DNA from: Alicyclobacillus tolerans
GTDB lineage: Bacteria > Bacillota > Bacilli > Alicyclobacillales > Alicyclobacillaceae
Assembly: GCF_021739485.1 (NCBI RefSeq)
Contig: NZ_JAJFNK010000050.1
Coordinates: forward strand, 1 to 35,922
Length of the DNA stretch: 35,922 bases
Reading direction: 5' to 3'
The position numbers and the translations under genes are program-made. The notes beneath the pieces are model-generated. The model searched no databases, was not told the origin of the DNA, and worked only from the letters and a program-made list of their open reading frames with translations. Of the stretch, positions 14,157-22,455 are shown in pieces (within the stretch, counting starts at the first letter, position 1; every line of letters begins with the position of its first letter).

Positions 14157-14455
14157 CAAACAGCACCCCCTGTGAGAGAGTGGAGAATGAACTTTACGCC
14201 ATCGGAAAAACCGCTATTGTAAAAGACTTCTTGTTCTAGCGCACCGATGTATGCCGATAGTTCGTCCAGTTGGTCAAGCATCTTTTTGTTTTCGCCAGAG
14301 AGGACCGAACGTAATTTTTCCAGCAATTCTGCGTATTGGTCGCTTACTTTTCGGTGTTCAGGAGGCAAAACTTCCCACGAATCAGTACGCTCTATGCGAG
14401 TAAACATGAACTGCCGCATATCTTCAGTGAAGGTCTTTTCTACTGCAATACTCAT
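14156..14455 (-). CDS. Hypothetical helical protein, 99 aa
   Basis: The ATG at 14455 follows GGGGAGGAA, which is better supported than the in-frame start at 14515. The protein is alpha-helical: QYAELLEKLRSVLSGENKKM, LDQLDELSAYIGALEQEVFY, then NSGFSDGVKFI. This layout resembles small Bacillota element proteins of the DUF6809 type, an assignment I hold loosely. Function unknown. Confidence 0.55.
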   Translation of the reverse strand: MSIAVEKTFTEDMRQFMFTRIERTDSWEVLPPEHRKVSDQYAELLEKLRSVLSGENKKMLDQLDELSAYIGALEQEVFYNSGFSDGVKFILHSLTGGAV

Positions 14456-14608
14456 CTTCAATTCCTCCCCATAGGCTGATATTGCCCACTGGAAAAGGGT
14501 TATGTACAATAGCAATAACCCTACCCTAGTGGGGCCACAGGATCACTCGAATGCCGACCAAGCTAACCGAGTGGTCCTTCTGCATTTTTTGGTTCCTTTT
14601 CCCTTTCT
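14456..14608. other. Hairpins between two minus-strand genes
   Basis: GGGTTAT/ATAACCC (14497-14521) and GACCA/TGGTC (14557-14577, followed by TTCTGCATTTTTT on the plus strand) lie between the HTH gene and the next gene. One may be a terminator. No gene is seen. Confidence 0.35.
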
Positions 14609-14851
14609 TCAATCCTCGATGTCCTCCGGTTTTTGTGAATAATCCATCGAGACACCACTGCTCAACCAATCAACGAGCGCCTGCTTACTGAATCTCCATT
14701 CCCGTCCCAATTTGCGAGCGGGTAGGGCTTGCTCCTGAAGCAACTTTAAGAGTGTCTTTTCGCCAATCTTCAAAAACTCAGCCGCTTCCTTAAAAGTCAA
14801 AATTTCGTCCATCCACTCATCGCCCTTCAAAACCTGGGCCAAGGTTACCAA
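14609..14851 (-). CDS. Excisionase-family HTH protein, 80 aa
   Basis: The protein contains MDEILTFKEAAEFLKIGEKT, then LLKLLQEQALPARKLGREWR and FSKQALVDWL: a textbook HTH_17/excisionase-family winged helix. The start is probably the TTG at 14851, seven bases after AAAGGAGG; an in-frame ATG lies 14 codons further in. It could regulate recombination or its own region. Confidence 0.75.
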   Translation of the reverse strand: MVTLAQVLKGDEWMDEILTFKEAAEFLKIGEKTLLKLLQEQALPARKLGREWRFSKQALVDWLSSGVSMDYSQKPEDIED

Positions 14852-15117
14852 AATCTCACCTCCTTTTTCAATATTCGCGTTAAACAGCACTCAATTTACC
14901 ATTAAATACTGTCAACTACTGTTATAATTCCGTGTATGTTTTGTGTTTCCTGCCTGTACCAAGGAAAAATTTTTCTTAATTTGAATTGCCTTAGCCTAAG
15001 TCTGCATAGGTCTGCATCACTTTGGCAGAACGAACTTGAATGAGGATCGCTAGAGGTCTTATCTACTGCAAATCGAACATTTACCATCAACATAATTTCA
15101 GAAAAGAGACATGCATC

Positions 15118-15498
15118 GTGACAGTCGTCAAGCCAGAAGACTTGCCACCGCTCAGTGCATTCCCTAAAGAAACACAGCAGGTTATCATGGACATTTTGTT
15201 TTGCGCCTATCAGCGGATGTTACAAGCGGAACGAGAGGAAGTAAAACAGCCAGCTCCTAGCGAAAGTGACGGAGTGAAACCAGGGGATTACCCACTCATA
15301 TTACGCATGGTCGAGGTTGCTGAAATTCTCCGGGTGAACACGCACAAAGCGTACGACATCGCACGACGCCCTGACTTTCCGTGCATCCGCGATGGAAATA
15401 GGATCATCGTTCCTCGCGATGCATTTTTCGATTGGCTAAATTCAGCGGGACTACAGAAAGAAAATCGGGAAAATAGGCGCTCTAAACAAAGCTTATAG
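15118..15498 (+). CDS. Excisionase-like HTH protein with N-terminal extension, 126 aa
   Basis: The C-terminal half is an HTH_17 domain (LRMVEVAEILRVNTHKAYDI and IIVPRDAFFDWL), paralogous to 209-529. The N-terminal 55 residues form helices (PKETQQVIMDILFCAYQRML). I chose the GTG at 15118 after AAGAGA; an ATG at 15040 in frame lacks a ribosome-binding site. TATAAT at 14923-14928 could be its -10 box. The DinB-like gene follows 21 bp downstream, so the two may form an operon. Confidence 0.7.
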   Translation: MTVVKPEDLPPLSAFPKETQQVIMDILFCAYQRMLQAEREEVKQPAPSESDGVKPGDYPLILRMVEVAEILRVNTHKAYDIARRPDFPCIRDGNRIIVPRDAFFDWLNSAGLQKENRENRRSKQSL

Positions 15499-15519
15499 TG
15501 CTGGGAAGGAAAAAAAACA

Positions 15520-16038
15520 ATGGGAATTCGAGATGAGGGAATGGAAAATCTGGATGAGGTTGTCCTGTCACTCCATCGAGATAAAATGTTGGATTTGGAA
15601 CACCGATGGGTGAACGCTCTGCAACAGTTGAATGACGATGACTTAAACTGGCGACCAAATGACCTGAGCAACAGCATTGCGAATCTTGTTGTCCATATTG
15701 CCGGGAACTTTCGTCAACGTTTTGTGTCTGGCATCGGAGGAGAGCCAGATAATCGAGACAGAAATGAAGAGTTCAACACCCGACAACGATTCACTAAACA
15801 AGAACTCGTCAATATCCTGACAGAACACTTTGCGATCGTTCATCGATCAATGTTAAGTATGACATCGCAGATGCTAAATCAGGTCTATAATATTCAGGGA
15901 CGTGACGTAAGTGGTCTAGATGTCATTTTCGGGGTAGCCACCCATGTCTCTGAACATTTGGGGCAGGTACTGTTCATCGCAAAACTGCGGTTGGGGGAAG
16001 AATATCAAATTCAAGTGTTGCCACATGAAAGAAAATAA
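15520..16038 (+). CDS. DinB superfamily (DUF1572-like) protein
   Basis: The product is 172 aa with the four-helix-bundle pattern of the DinB/YfiT superfamily. ALQQLNDDDLNWRPNDLSNS, then LVVHIAGNFRQR and HVSEHLGQVLFIAKLR supply the expected metal-binding histidines. Family members are metal-dependent transferase-like enzymes, some using bacillithiol; the substrate here is unknown. The ATG follows GGAAGG, and a strong terminator closes the unit at 16061-16085. It looks like cargo. Confidence 0.8.
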   Translation: MGIRDEGMENLDEVVLSLHRDKMLDLEHRWVNALQQLNDDDLNWRPNDLSNSIANLVVHIAGNFRQRFVSGIGGEPDNRDRNEEFNTRQRFTKQELVNILTEHFAIVHRSMLSMTSQMLNQVYNIQGRDVSGLDVIFGVATHVSEHLGQVLFIAKLRLGEEYQIQVLPHERK

Positions 16039-16060
16039 GATCTTGATTGATAAACCCCGA

Positions 16061-16085
16061 GAGCGCCGCAAAGGGCGCTCTTTTT
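16061..16085 (+). terminator. Terminator of the HTH-DinB unit
   Basis: GAGCGCC (16061-16067) pairs with GGCGCTC (16074-16080), followed by TTTTT. Confidence 0.8.
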
Positions 16086-16267
16086 CATGAATCCACTTCC
16101 TTACATTCTTCGCATATTCCAAATGGATATATGCCATGTTCGGTAACCCGGAATACTGTTTTCATGACCACTGTTTTATCCGTACTCAGCCGCATATGTT
16201 TGCACTTCAAGCACCAGATTACCGGACTCTCGTCTGTGTTGAGCCGATAATCATCCAAACTGCCCAC
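16085..16267 (-). CDS. Small zinc-ribbon protein, 60 aa
   Basis: The GTG at 16267 follows GGGGAGG. Two Cys pairs (WCLKCK and GICEEC) frame a beta-rich core (VVMKTVFRVTEHGIYPF). It is the intact relative of 8610-8786, and is divergently transcribed from a third relative at 16415-16600. Function unknown; such ribbons usually bind nucleic acid or protein partners. Confidence 0.7.
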   Translation of the reverse strand: MGSLDDYRLNTDESPVIWCLKCKHMRLSTDKTVVMKTVFRVTEHGIYPFGICEECKEVDS

Positions 16268-16414
16268 CGAACCTCCCCCTACTTATACAAACCTGCACCA
16301 GATTACCATAATGAATTTTACATTTGTGTCGAAAAATTCATAATTTTATGTCTATAATAAAAATGCATCTAGAAAGCGGTTACATATCCATTCTTTTGAA
16401 GGGAAGGGATGTAC

Positions 16415-16600
16415 ATGACTTTCTGCATATGGTGCAACAGTCTCCAACCGAATGACAAAATGGCGCTCGTCTTTAAAACTGGCTTTACGCATCGTGACCA
16501 CGAAAAAGTACCACTCGGTATTTGCACAGATTGCGCGAAGACTCATAGTTCACATCGAGAACACCCCGTAATTCACCACTGTTGCAATCACGGGGTTTAA
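16415..16600 (+). CDS. Small zinc-ribbon protein, 61 aa
   Basis: Of two nearby ATGs the second (16415) has correct spacing to GAAGGGAAGGG. FCIWCNSLQPNDKMALVFKT and PLGICTDCAK carry the same Cys-pair frame as 16085-16267, with a further CC near the C-terminus. TATAAT at 16353-16358 may be its -10 box. The last codons form one arm of a terminator. Confidence 0.65.
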   Translation: MTFCIWCNSLQPNDKMALVFKTGFTHRDHEKVPLGICTDCAKTHSSHREHPVIHHCCNHGV

Positions 16601-16602
16601 TA
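16563..16602 (+). terminator. Terminator overlapping the 3' end of the 61-aa gene
   Basis: ACCCCGT (16563-16569) pairs with ACGGGGT (16590-16596), followed by TTAAT. Confidence 0.5.
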
Positions 16603-16633
16603 TGTAGTACACGGGGAAAATAACTATACCTGT

Positions 16634-16662
16634 AACCCTCGTCTGCGTGACGGGGGTTTCTG
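16634..16662 (+). terminator. Terminator-like hairpin
   Basis: AACCCTCGT (16634-16642) pairs with ACGGGGGTT (16650-16658) with one G-U pair, followed by TTCTG. Confidence 0.45.
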
Positions 16663-16687
16663 CTTTGCCGAGTTTAAAAATACATAC

Positions 16688-16805
16688 GTAGAGCAAACTA
16701 AACGCGCGCCTATGTTAGCTCTACAAATTGCACGAAACACCCCCTGTACATAGGCAATTAGAAGCCCCCAACGCTTTCACAAAAGGTTCGGGGCTTCAAT
16801 TTTGC
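16688..16805 (+). ncRNA. Candidate structured RNA with pseudoknot-type pairing
   Basis: No ORF is present. GTAGAGC (16688-16694) pairs with GCTCTAC (16718-16724), while GCCTATGT (16708-16715) pairs with ACATAGGC (16748-16755). The two helices interlock, as in a pseudoknot or a switch between alternatives. A terminator, GAAGCCCC (16761-16768) with GGGGCTTC (16790-16797) followed by AATTTT, closes it. No known RNA family is recognised. Confidence 0.4.
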
Positions 16806-16880
16806 AATTTGACGTTTAACCACCGCAATGCAGAGGTAAAAATAATTGATGACCACGTGTCACGGGACGCATAGGGCACA

Positions 16881-16909
16881 AACCCCCGTCGGACAGGTCG
16901 GGGGTTTTA
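16881..16909 (+). terminator. Terminator
   Basis: AACCCCCG (16881-16888) pairs with CGGGGGTT (16899-16906), followed by TTAT. Confidence 0.6.
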
Positions 16910-16946
16910 TTATCTCCATGTTTGGATTGATATGTCGTATAGGCAT

Positions 16947-16974
16947 AACCCCTTTTCATGCCGACAAGGGGCTT
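16947..16974 (-). terminator. Terminator of the PASTA gene
   Basis: CCCCTT (16949-16954) and AAGGGG (16966-16971) form the stem directly after the stop codon at 16975 on the minus strand. Confidence 0.5.
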
Positions 16975-18387
16975 TCACTGCGACGATGATACAAACTGCC
17001 CCTGAACTTTGACAGATAAAGAATTGGGCTTCGATACATCGGTAATGGTGTATGTCAGCGTCTCCGGCTTGGTATCGGTCACATATATGCTGTTTTGGAA
17101 AACATACTGCCCATTGGCATTCTGGGTAAGCGGTGAACCGCCGCCTGAATAAACCCGAATCGTCCCGCTTCCTCCGGATATACTCAGCCCCATTTGGTCT
17201 CCACCAGCATTCGCGCCACCTGCCCCCACGGCTATTATCAACGACTTGTTTCCATACATCTCGCTTCCCGAATCCCCCGTAGGATATCCAGGCCCTGAAA
17301 CGAATGCAGGTGCAATATTCATCACTTCGATTGGTGGTACTTGTTGTGCGATCGCCAAAAATACATTTTGACCGACAACTACTTGTGAGCCTGCGCTGGG
17401 GTCTTGGCTAATAACTGTACCGGTTCGATTTGTGAAGGATTGCTGTGTCTGTGTACTGCCAACAGATAGCCCTAAGGCGGAAAGTCTGGCGGAAGCTTGT
17501 GATTCAGTTAGTCCGGTCAAGTCAGGGACTTGAATCATCTTAGGCGATGAGTTCGGCTTGGTTTTAGAACTTGAATTTTGTTGTAATGGAGTAGTCACTA
17601 CTGAATTTGAAGTTGCTGTCGTGGTAGACGAAGAAGAAGTGTTTGAACGCTGTGCCGAGTTGGTTGTATTTGAAGTTTGATTTTGAGATGTTGCGGTAGT
17701 TGTTGTAAAACCCCCTCTGGACTCGGAGGCTAGTTCAGGATTTAGGATGAGTAGTAACCAAACATTATCTTCCATTGGATTTGTCATCGGAACAAGAGGC
17801 TGATAATTACATTCAATCATGGTCCCATCATTTGATCTCCAATACCACACAGGGGCCAAATTGCCTCGATTATTTGGAACTTGAATTGGGCTATATTCGG
17901 AAAAGAATGCACCGTTGAGTGTGGAACGCGTCGTATGAGTTAGAATGTACGAAAATGGTTCTCCCCCAGAAAATGAAAAATATTCTCCGGCTATCTTACC
18001 ATTCCTTAGGATAAATGCTCGTTCCACGCCGCTAGAAAGGTAAGTGATGATTTCGTCGTTAATGTGCGGAGTGTAATTGTACCCGTACGGAATCCCGACG
18101 AAATACATAGAATCAAACCGTAACGAATTAACGGTGTAATCGTATTGCGGATTTCCGAATTTAGTTAAGATGTCCTCTTTTGTATGTCCGAAAACAGACG
18201 AAAACGGTATGTGTACCTGGACTGGTTGTGTAACAGGACTGTGCGAATTGTTTGCTGGTGCTACAATATTTTTAGATGAAAAAGGCTTCGTTCGACCCAT
18301 CAAATTCAGTGCTGCAGCCCCCACGCCAATCAAGACAACAAATGCCACAGACCCGCCAATTGCAATCCATTTGAGCCTCTTTTCCAT
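16975..18387 (-). CDS. Membrane-anchored extracellular protein with one PASTA domain
   Basis: The product is 470 aa from the ATG at 18387 (GAGGGTGG upstream). A short basic start (MEKRLKW) and one transmembrane helix (IAIGGSVAFVVLIGVGAAAL) place the rest outside. Residues about 50-220 are a globular domain (SVFGHTKEDILTKFGNPQYD, FVGIPYGYNY). A Ser/Thr/Asn-rich linker (about 225-283) follows. Then comes a PASTA domain (about 284-348; VPDLTGLTESQASARLSALG), and a Gly-rich beta domain ends the protein. PASTA domains bind peptidoglycan or muropeptides in Bacillota. Together with the transglycosylase-bearing protein upstream, this suggests a cell-wall-spanning apparatus (inference). Confidence 0.7.
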   Translation of the reverse strand: MEKRLKWIAIGGSVAFVVLIGVGAAALNLMGRTKPFSSKNIVAPANNSHSPVTQPVQVHIPFSSVFGHTKEDILTKFGNPQYDYTVNSLRFDSMYFVGIPYGYNYTPHINDEIITYLSSGVERAFILRNGKIAGEYFSFSGGEPFSYILTHTTRSTLNGAFFSEYSPIQVPNNRGNLAPVWYWRSNDGTMIECNYQPLVPMTNPMEDNVWLLLILNPELASESRGGFTTTTATSQNQTSNTTNSAQRSNTSSSSTTTATSNSVVTTPLQQNSSSKTKPNSSPKMIQVPDLTGLTESQASARLSALGLSVGSTQTQQSFTNRTGTVISQDPSAGSQVVVGQNVFLAIAQQVPPIEVMNIAPAFVSGPGYPTGDSGSEMYGNKSLIIAVGAGGANAGGDQMGLSISGGSGTIRVYSGGGSPLTQNANGQYVFQNSIYVTDTKPETLTYTITDVSKPNSLSVKVQGQFVSSSQ

Positions 18388-18471
18388 TACATCCACCCTC
18401 ATCCTCACCCATTTACTTCAATGTACATCCAATATTATGAAAAATGTGTATAAACATGAGAGGTATTAAAT

Positions 18472-18503
18472 AAAAAGCAGCCCACCAGTCGTAACCAGTG
18501 GGC
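18472..18503 (-). terminator. Terminator of the tape-measure-like gene
   Basis: GCCCAC (18480-18485) and GTGGGC (18498-18503) form the stem. On the minus strand it is followed by a T run (18476-18472). Confidence 0.75.
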
Positions 18504-18519
18504 TTTGTCACTTGCCGAA

Positions 18520-21378
18520 TCACGCGATATTCGGATTCGGTTGCACCCATTGTTCCGTTCCGCTTGAAGTACCTGGATTGACATGCACATGAACTTGGAT
18601 GGGCGAATGTTTTTGGAATGCTTGATAAATCCCCTCGACGGTTGCGGCATATTGCTGTTCTGCGCTTCCGTACGCATTCCCTGGACCTCCGTTGTATGCT
18701 CCTAGTGCTGCCGACCAGTTACCGTGAAATTTCTGATATAACTGAGAGAGCATCTTTGCGCCAGCGTTGATGTTTTGCTGCGGATTCCACGGATTTGTGA
18801 TTCCATACGCATTATCGTTAGATGGCATAATTTGCATAAGACCTTGAGCACCTGCCGAAGATGTCAGACCGTTTTTACCACCACTTTCGTTTTGCATCAC
18901 AGCGGCGATCATGTTGGCGGGTATCCCATACTTGGCGGCGGCCTGTTGAATGTACTTGGACCATTGGGTAATGCCTGCTCTAGACACGTTCGATGGAGCC
19001 GGAATAGACGGAGATGAGTTTCCACTCCAACCGTTGCCTCCGCCAGGAGCCGACAGATTCAAGAACTTCGCCACGGCGTTGGGATGTGCAAACATCATAT
19101 CCATGACCGCGAATTGATTGGATTGATGTCCTGTGTAGTTGTAGGACATCAACCCATATTGGTCATACTTCGGCGCTGAACCGGGCATAGCTCCCTGATT
19201 TCCCTTGCCAGTACCACCTTTAGGTATCGCCGCCTGGAGTTTATTGATGAACGTCGAGAACGGTTGCAACGCTCTGCTGACTTTTGTCCAAGCCGCCGTA
19301 TTTTGTTGAATTGCCTTCGTGTTGGCATCCTGGCTCGTCAGCATGCTAGTGCCGATCATTTGTGAACCCAACTCTGTTTTCAACGTGCCCATGAGCTTTG
19401 AATATTGGCTAGACTTCGGATTCAGCTTCTGTAACTGTGCAAGCTGGCTTGTTTCAGTAGATGACAGAGTGACCCCGCCATTCTGCATCGCCGTCATGAC
19501 ACTTTTAATGTCACTGGCGTTCTTCGCGTTGTACAACACTGCCGCAGGGACTGTCCAAGTTGCGTTAGGCATTTTCCCTTTAAACGTGCTCTTCCACCAG
19601 TTTTGTTCCGCGTTCAAATTTGCCATGGAAAAATGCCCGTTGTGCGTAAACTGCGCTAGGAACAACTGTGTCTGATGCCCAGACAATCCGAGTACAGACC
19701 CCAATTGTTCTAACCCCATCGCCTGTAATGCAGTAGGCGTACCTGTAGGCGTCAGGCCCTTTGATAACGCAGGGAACGAAGACATGGCCCCTTGCACAAT
19801 GCGTTGAAGGTTCGTTGGACCCTTCCCATTGAGTCGACCAGTTAGCCCTTGTTCCGCAAGGTACATTTCTTGAAATGGTGACATATTCGTGCCCTTCGTC
19901 AGCCAGTTGTAAACAAGGAGACTCCCGGCTGGACCACCTCCCGGATGAGATAGGCTATTGTTTACGCTGGCCAATAAGTTTGCGCCGCGTTGCCCTTGTG
20001 TGGACTGTAGGTATTGATATCCGTTTGGTCCCATAATTGGCTTAGATAAGGTGGTCATCATGGAAAGGAGATCTGCTGCATTCGGCGGTGTACTTCGTTG
20101 TTGGTCGAGGGATTGCGTCAAAGATGTCATGGCGTCGATAAGTTGCGACGTTCTGCCTTGCATCCCACTTTGCACTGAGGCATTTCCGATCAACATCATC
20201 AATTTGGAATTACTTGTCGACGCAGACAACCCACTCGTCAATCCAAGACGCTGCAGTTCTGACATCTGACTAGCAAACTGAGCCACGCCGTTTTGACCAT
20301 AACCGAGACCGACAGCCCCATTTGCGATAGCTTGAAGGTTGCTCTTGCTTAACGCCGCCGTCCCGCCTGTAGAAGCTAATGTCTGAGCCGCCTGGGCCAT
20401 CTGCTGGTAACTTGCTCCAACACCGCTTCCAGCATTCGTGATTTGGTTGTAAAACGCCCCGAAGCTCATTCCAGGCATCGCGCTATGATACAAGTTGCTG
20501 ATTGGCTGTGCAGTTTGAACGTAGTTCGAATAACCTTGTCCGACTTTGTGTGCACCCCACATGAGCGCTCCGATTCCTGCGCCAATCCCCGCGGTCAGTC
20601 CAAGCCCCGCAAGACCTCCGCCAATCCCTAGTGCATCCACTGCGGCTCCGCCTGCCATTTCTCCATAGTACGAGCCGCCAGCCATCCTGTAGAGCACTTG
20701 TCCTGCTTTGGATGTCCATGAAGTCCTGGCGGGTTGTGCGGAATTCAAAACGCGGTTTTGTGCAGCAGTCATCTTCGCTTGAACACGCGCAGGATAGGAA
20801 ACACTTGCTATCGGGTTCATGGCTTGAAGTGCAACAGACTCACTTTGCAGTGAGACATATGGATTCATATTGAGGCCCGCATTAGATGGGCTAGATGGTG
20901 CGACGGCAGGGTGTTGGAGCGCTTTTGTCAAGTTGTCGATCGAAGTGGCAAGAGACTTTAACTGTCCGGTAACTCCCGTCACGCCGGTGCTTGCATATAT
21001 ACTGCTTCCGGTCATGGATCGATGCTGATTCGACAGTTGCGTCAAGGCCGAAGCCGCCCCGAATTGGTGCGCCATATGCCCCGGCATCATTTGGTGCATC
21101 TGTGCCCGGAAGGCGGGTCCGTACATGACGGGAGACATTTTTGAGCCTGCAAGGCTTGCATGTGGATTCATCCCTGGCATGAGCGCAACCCCAGATGGAG
21201 GAACAACACTTCCTGCGAGTGGCATTTGTGCGCCAGGAATGCTCTGACCGAATGATGCTCCGGCCTGTTTTGCGGACTTCGCTAATGCATCATAAGTGGA
21301 TTTCAACTGCTTCATTTGTCGATCTAAGGCTTGAAGTTTTGACACGTCCGATTGGACGTTGACGTTGATGCCGATCAT
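18520..21378 (-). CDS. Tape-measure-like protein with C-terminal lytic transglycosylase domain
   Basis: The product is 952 aa from the ATG at 21378, after GAGAGGAG. The N-terminus is a coiled coil (SKLQALDRQMKQLKSTYDAL). A long Ala/Gly/Ser/Met-rich region follows, with a hydrophobic Gly-rich stretch at about 255-285 (GIGGGLAGLGLTAGIGAGIG). The C-terminal domain (about 800-925) is a soluble lytic transglycosylase fold: MIAAVMQNESGG with catalytic Glu at about 831, AGAQGLMQIMP, and AALGAYNGGPG. It would cleave peptidoglycan. Phage tape-measure proteins look like this, but no tail, capsid, portal or large-terminase gene is present. A phage remnant or a wall-penetrating part of a DNA-transfer system are the alternatives. 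Confidence 0.75.
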   Translation of the reverse strand: MIGINVNVQSDVSKLQALDRQMKQLKSTYDALAKSAKQAGASFGQSIPGAQMPLAGSVVPPSGVALMPGMNPHASLAGSKMSPVMYGPAFRAQMHQMMPGHMAHQFGAASALTQLSNQHRSMTGSSIYASTGVTGVTGQLKSLATSIDNLTKALQHPAVAPSSPSNAGLNMNPYVSLQSESVALQAMNPIASVSYPARVQAKMTAAQNRVLNSAQPARTSWTSKAGQVLYRMAGGSYYGEMAGGAAVDALGIGGGLAGLGLTAGIGAGIGALMWGAHKVGQGYSNYVQTAQPISNLYHSAMPGMSFGAFYNQITNAGSGVGASYQQMAQAAQTLASTGGTAALSKSNLQAIANGAVGLGYGQNGVAQFASQMSELQRLGLTSGLSASTSNSKLMMLIGNASVQSGMQGRTSQLIDAMTSLTQSLDQQRSTPPNAADLLSMMTTLSKPIMGPNGYQYLQSTQGQRGANLLASVNNSLSHPGGGPAGSLLVYNWLTKGTNMSPFQEMYLAEQGLTGRLNGKGPTNLQRIVQGAMSSFPALSKGLTPTGTPTALQAMGLEQLGSVLGLSGHQTQLFLAQFTHNGHFSMANLNAEQNWWKSTFKGKMPNATWTVPAAVLYNAKNASDIKSVMTAMQNGGVTLSSTETSQLAQLQKLNPKSSQYSKLMGTLKTELGSQMIGTSMLTSQDANTKAIQQNTAAWTKVSRALQPFSTFINKLQAAIPKGGTGKGNQGAMPGSAPKYDQYGLMSYNYTGHQSNQFAVMDMMFAHPNAVAKFLNLSAPGGGNGWSGNSSPSIPAPSNVSRAGITQWSKYIQQAAAKYGIPANMIAAVMQNESGGKNGLTSSAGAQGLMQIMPSNDNAYGITNPWNPQQNINAGAKMLSQLYQKFHGNWSAALGAYNGGPGNAYGSAEQQYAATVEGIYQAFQKHSPIQVHVHVNPGTSSGTEQWVQPNPNIA

Positions 21379-21400
21379 ATGAATCACTCCTCTCGAAAAT

Positions 21401-21421
21401 AAAAAAACGGCCTTTCGCCGT
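21401..21421 (-). terminator. Terminator directly upstream of the tape-measure-like gene
   Basis: ACGGC (21407-21411) and GCCGT (21417-21421) form a stem with a CTTTC loop, followed on the minus strand by seven T. The ribosome-binding site of the next gene starts about 10 bases further on. Confidence 0.65.
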
Positions 21422-21487
21422 GGTCTAGAAAATATCTGAATGAATTTTAATATGTCTGCCGTTCCTAACATGTTTTGGCATGTTATG

Positions 21488-21616
21488 TTAGGTTCGCTTC
21501 ATTGGTTTTCCGCAGTTTGGGCAATGCGGCCCAGCTATAACAACCCCCATATGCTCGACTTTCCGCGTCGTGCCGCACCTCGTGCACTGAAACACAGTGA
21601 CATGCAGTTGATTCGT
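21488..21616 (-). CDS. Zinc-ribbon protein, 42 aa, putative ACG start
   Basis: FQCTRCGTTRKVEH and GPHCPNCGKPMKRT form a four-Cys zinc ribbon. No ATG/GTG/TTG stands at the right distance from a ribosome-binding site. ACG AAT CAA at 21616 lies nine bases after GGGAG and one base after the stop of the upstream gene, and would give MNQLHVTVFQCTRCG. A GTG at 21595 is the conventional alternative (35 aa) but lacks a site. AACATG/CATGTT forms a hairpin after the stop. Confidence 0.5.
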   Translation of the reverse strand, partial: TNQLHVTVFQCTRCGTTRKVEHMGVVIAGPHCPNCGKPMKRT

Positions 21617-21617
21617 A

Positions 21618-21998
21618 TCAAACCGCTCCCTTCTTTGGGATAACCTCCAACGACGTTAAATCAATCTCAGCCCCAGGTGTCGCGTTGAGATGCTGTAAAA
21701 CCAAATCACCCCCTTCATATCGAATGGTCAACGAGTGGTTTCGAGTGATACGTACGTCTAACACGGTTCGTCTCAACTTCTTCGTAAAGTCACGAAGCAT
21801 GTCGCAATCGACAACCACGGTTTTGAATTTCCCCGCCCAAATTAGAATTGGTGCATGTTCTGACCGATATATCTTCTTCGTGGATGACTTCCCGCTGATC
21901 GAATCTGTAATCTTTCTGGTCTCATCCACTCGAAAGGTTTTCGGAATCCTCCCTAGCGCTCTGAGCGCCCGATACAGCGCGTCTGCCTGAACTTTCGT
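21618..21998 (-). CDS. Hypothetical protein, 126 aa, start ACG or GTG
   Basis: The GTG at 22007 overlaps the only ribosome-binding site (GGGAGGTG). ACG AAA GTT at 21998 lies six bases after it and gives MKVQADALYRALRALGRIPK. The protein is beta-rich in the second half (LIWAGKFKTVVVDCDM, SLTIRYEGGDLVLQHL) and lysine-rich in the middle. No family is recognised. It sits in the tape-measure module directly behind a terminator hairpin. Confidence 0.5.
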   Translation of the reverse strand, partial: TKVQADALYRALRALGRIPKTFRVDETRKITDSISGKSSTKKIYRSEHAPILIWAGKFKTVVVDCDMLRDFTKKLRRTVLDVRITRNHSLTIRYEGGDLVLQHLNATPGAEIDLTSLEVIPKKGAV

Positions 21999-22013
21999 AC
22001 GGAACACCTCCCA

Positions 22014-22046
22014 TTAAAAAGGCCCTCACGATGTCGCGGAGAGCCT
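22014..22046 (-). terminator. Terminator upstream of the 126-aa gene
   Basis: AGGCCCTC (22020-22027) pairs with GAGAGCCT (22039-22046) with one mismatch, followed on the minus strand by TTTTTAAT and then the next ribosome-binding site. Confidence 0.5.
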
Positions 22047-22064
22047 ATGAAGCGATTATGATTT

Positions 22065-22361
22065 TTACTTGTCTGTTCTCCAATTCGCACTCTCCTCCAC
22101 CAGCTGTTCTATCTGGTGACATATTTCTTCCAGTCTCCGCATGCTTGCTTCCGCTTCTTCTGAATTATTGAGCGCAAACTCTTGATTTGTAGAACGACCA
22201 CGAGCTGAAGTTTCCGACGCCCATCGCATATGGGCAATGTCCGCTTTCAGCTTGGCAATCAATTTTTCCCTTTCCGCCTCATTGTCCGAATCATCCTTTG
22301 GCCCCAACCGATCTTGGATTTTGTCTAATCGGCTTTCAAGACTCCGTATGGTTTTAGCCAT
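22065..22361 (-). CDS. Coiled-coil hypothetical protein, 98 aa
   Basis: The ATG follows GGAGGTGG. The sequence is almost wholly helical with heptad character (IRSLESRLDKIQDRLG, EREKLIAKLKADIAHM, MRRLEEICHQIEQLVEESAN). No family is recognised. The upstream 33-aa gene overlaps its start by 8 bp. Confidence 0.6.
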   Translation of the reverse strand: MAKTIRSLESRLDKIQDRLGPKDDSDNEAEREKLIAKLKADIAHMRWASETSARGRSTNQEFALNNSEEAEASMRRLEEICHQIEQLVEESANWRTDK

Positions 22362-22455
22362 GGTGCACCCACCTCCATGTAAAAAGTTCCTGGCACTCGT
22401 CGCTCACTGCCAGTGTCTCCATTTCCTCCACCATTTTTTTCAGATTCAAATTCAT
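22354..22455 (-). CDS. Small protein, 33 aa
   Basis: The ATG at 22455 overlaps the stop of the HTH gene (ATGA) and follows AGGGGG. The product is MNLNLKKMVEEMETLAVSDE followed by CQELFTWRWVHHG. The tight overlaps on both sides support it as a real operon member. No function is suggested. Confidence 0.55.
   Translation of the reverse strand: MNLNLKKMVEEMETLAVSDECQELFTWRWVHHG

Noticed and set aside
21488..21620. prfB-like +1 frameshift joining the 126-aa gene to the zinc ribbon
   Set aside because: A GGGAG lies just before GTT TGA as in prfB, but a Val tRNA slipping from GTT to TTT would pair poorly; coupled ACG initiation explains the layout better.
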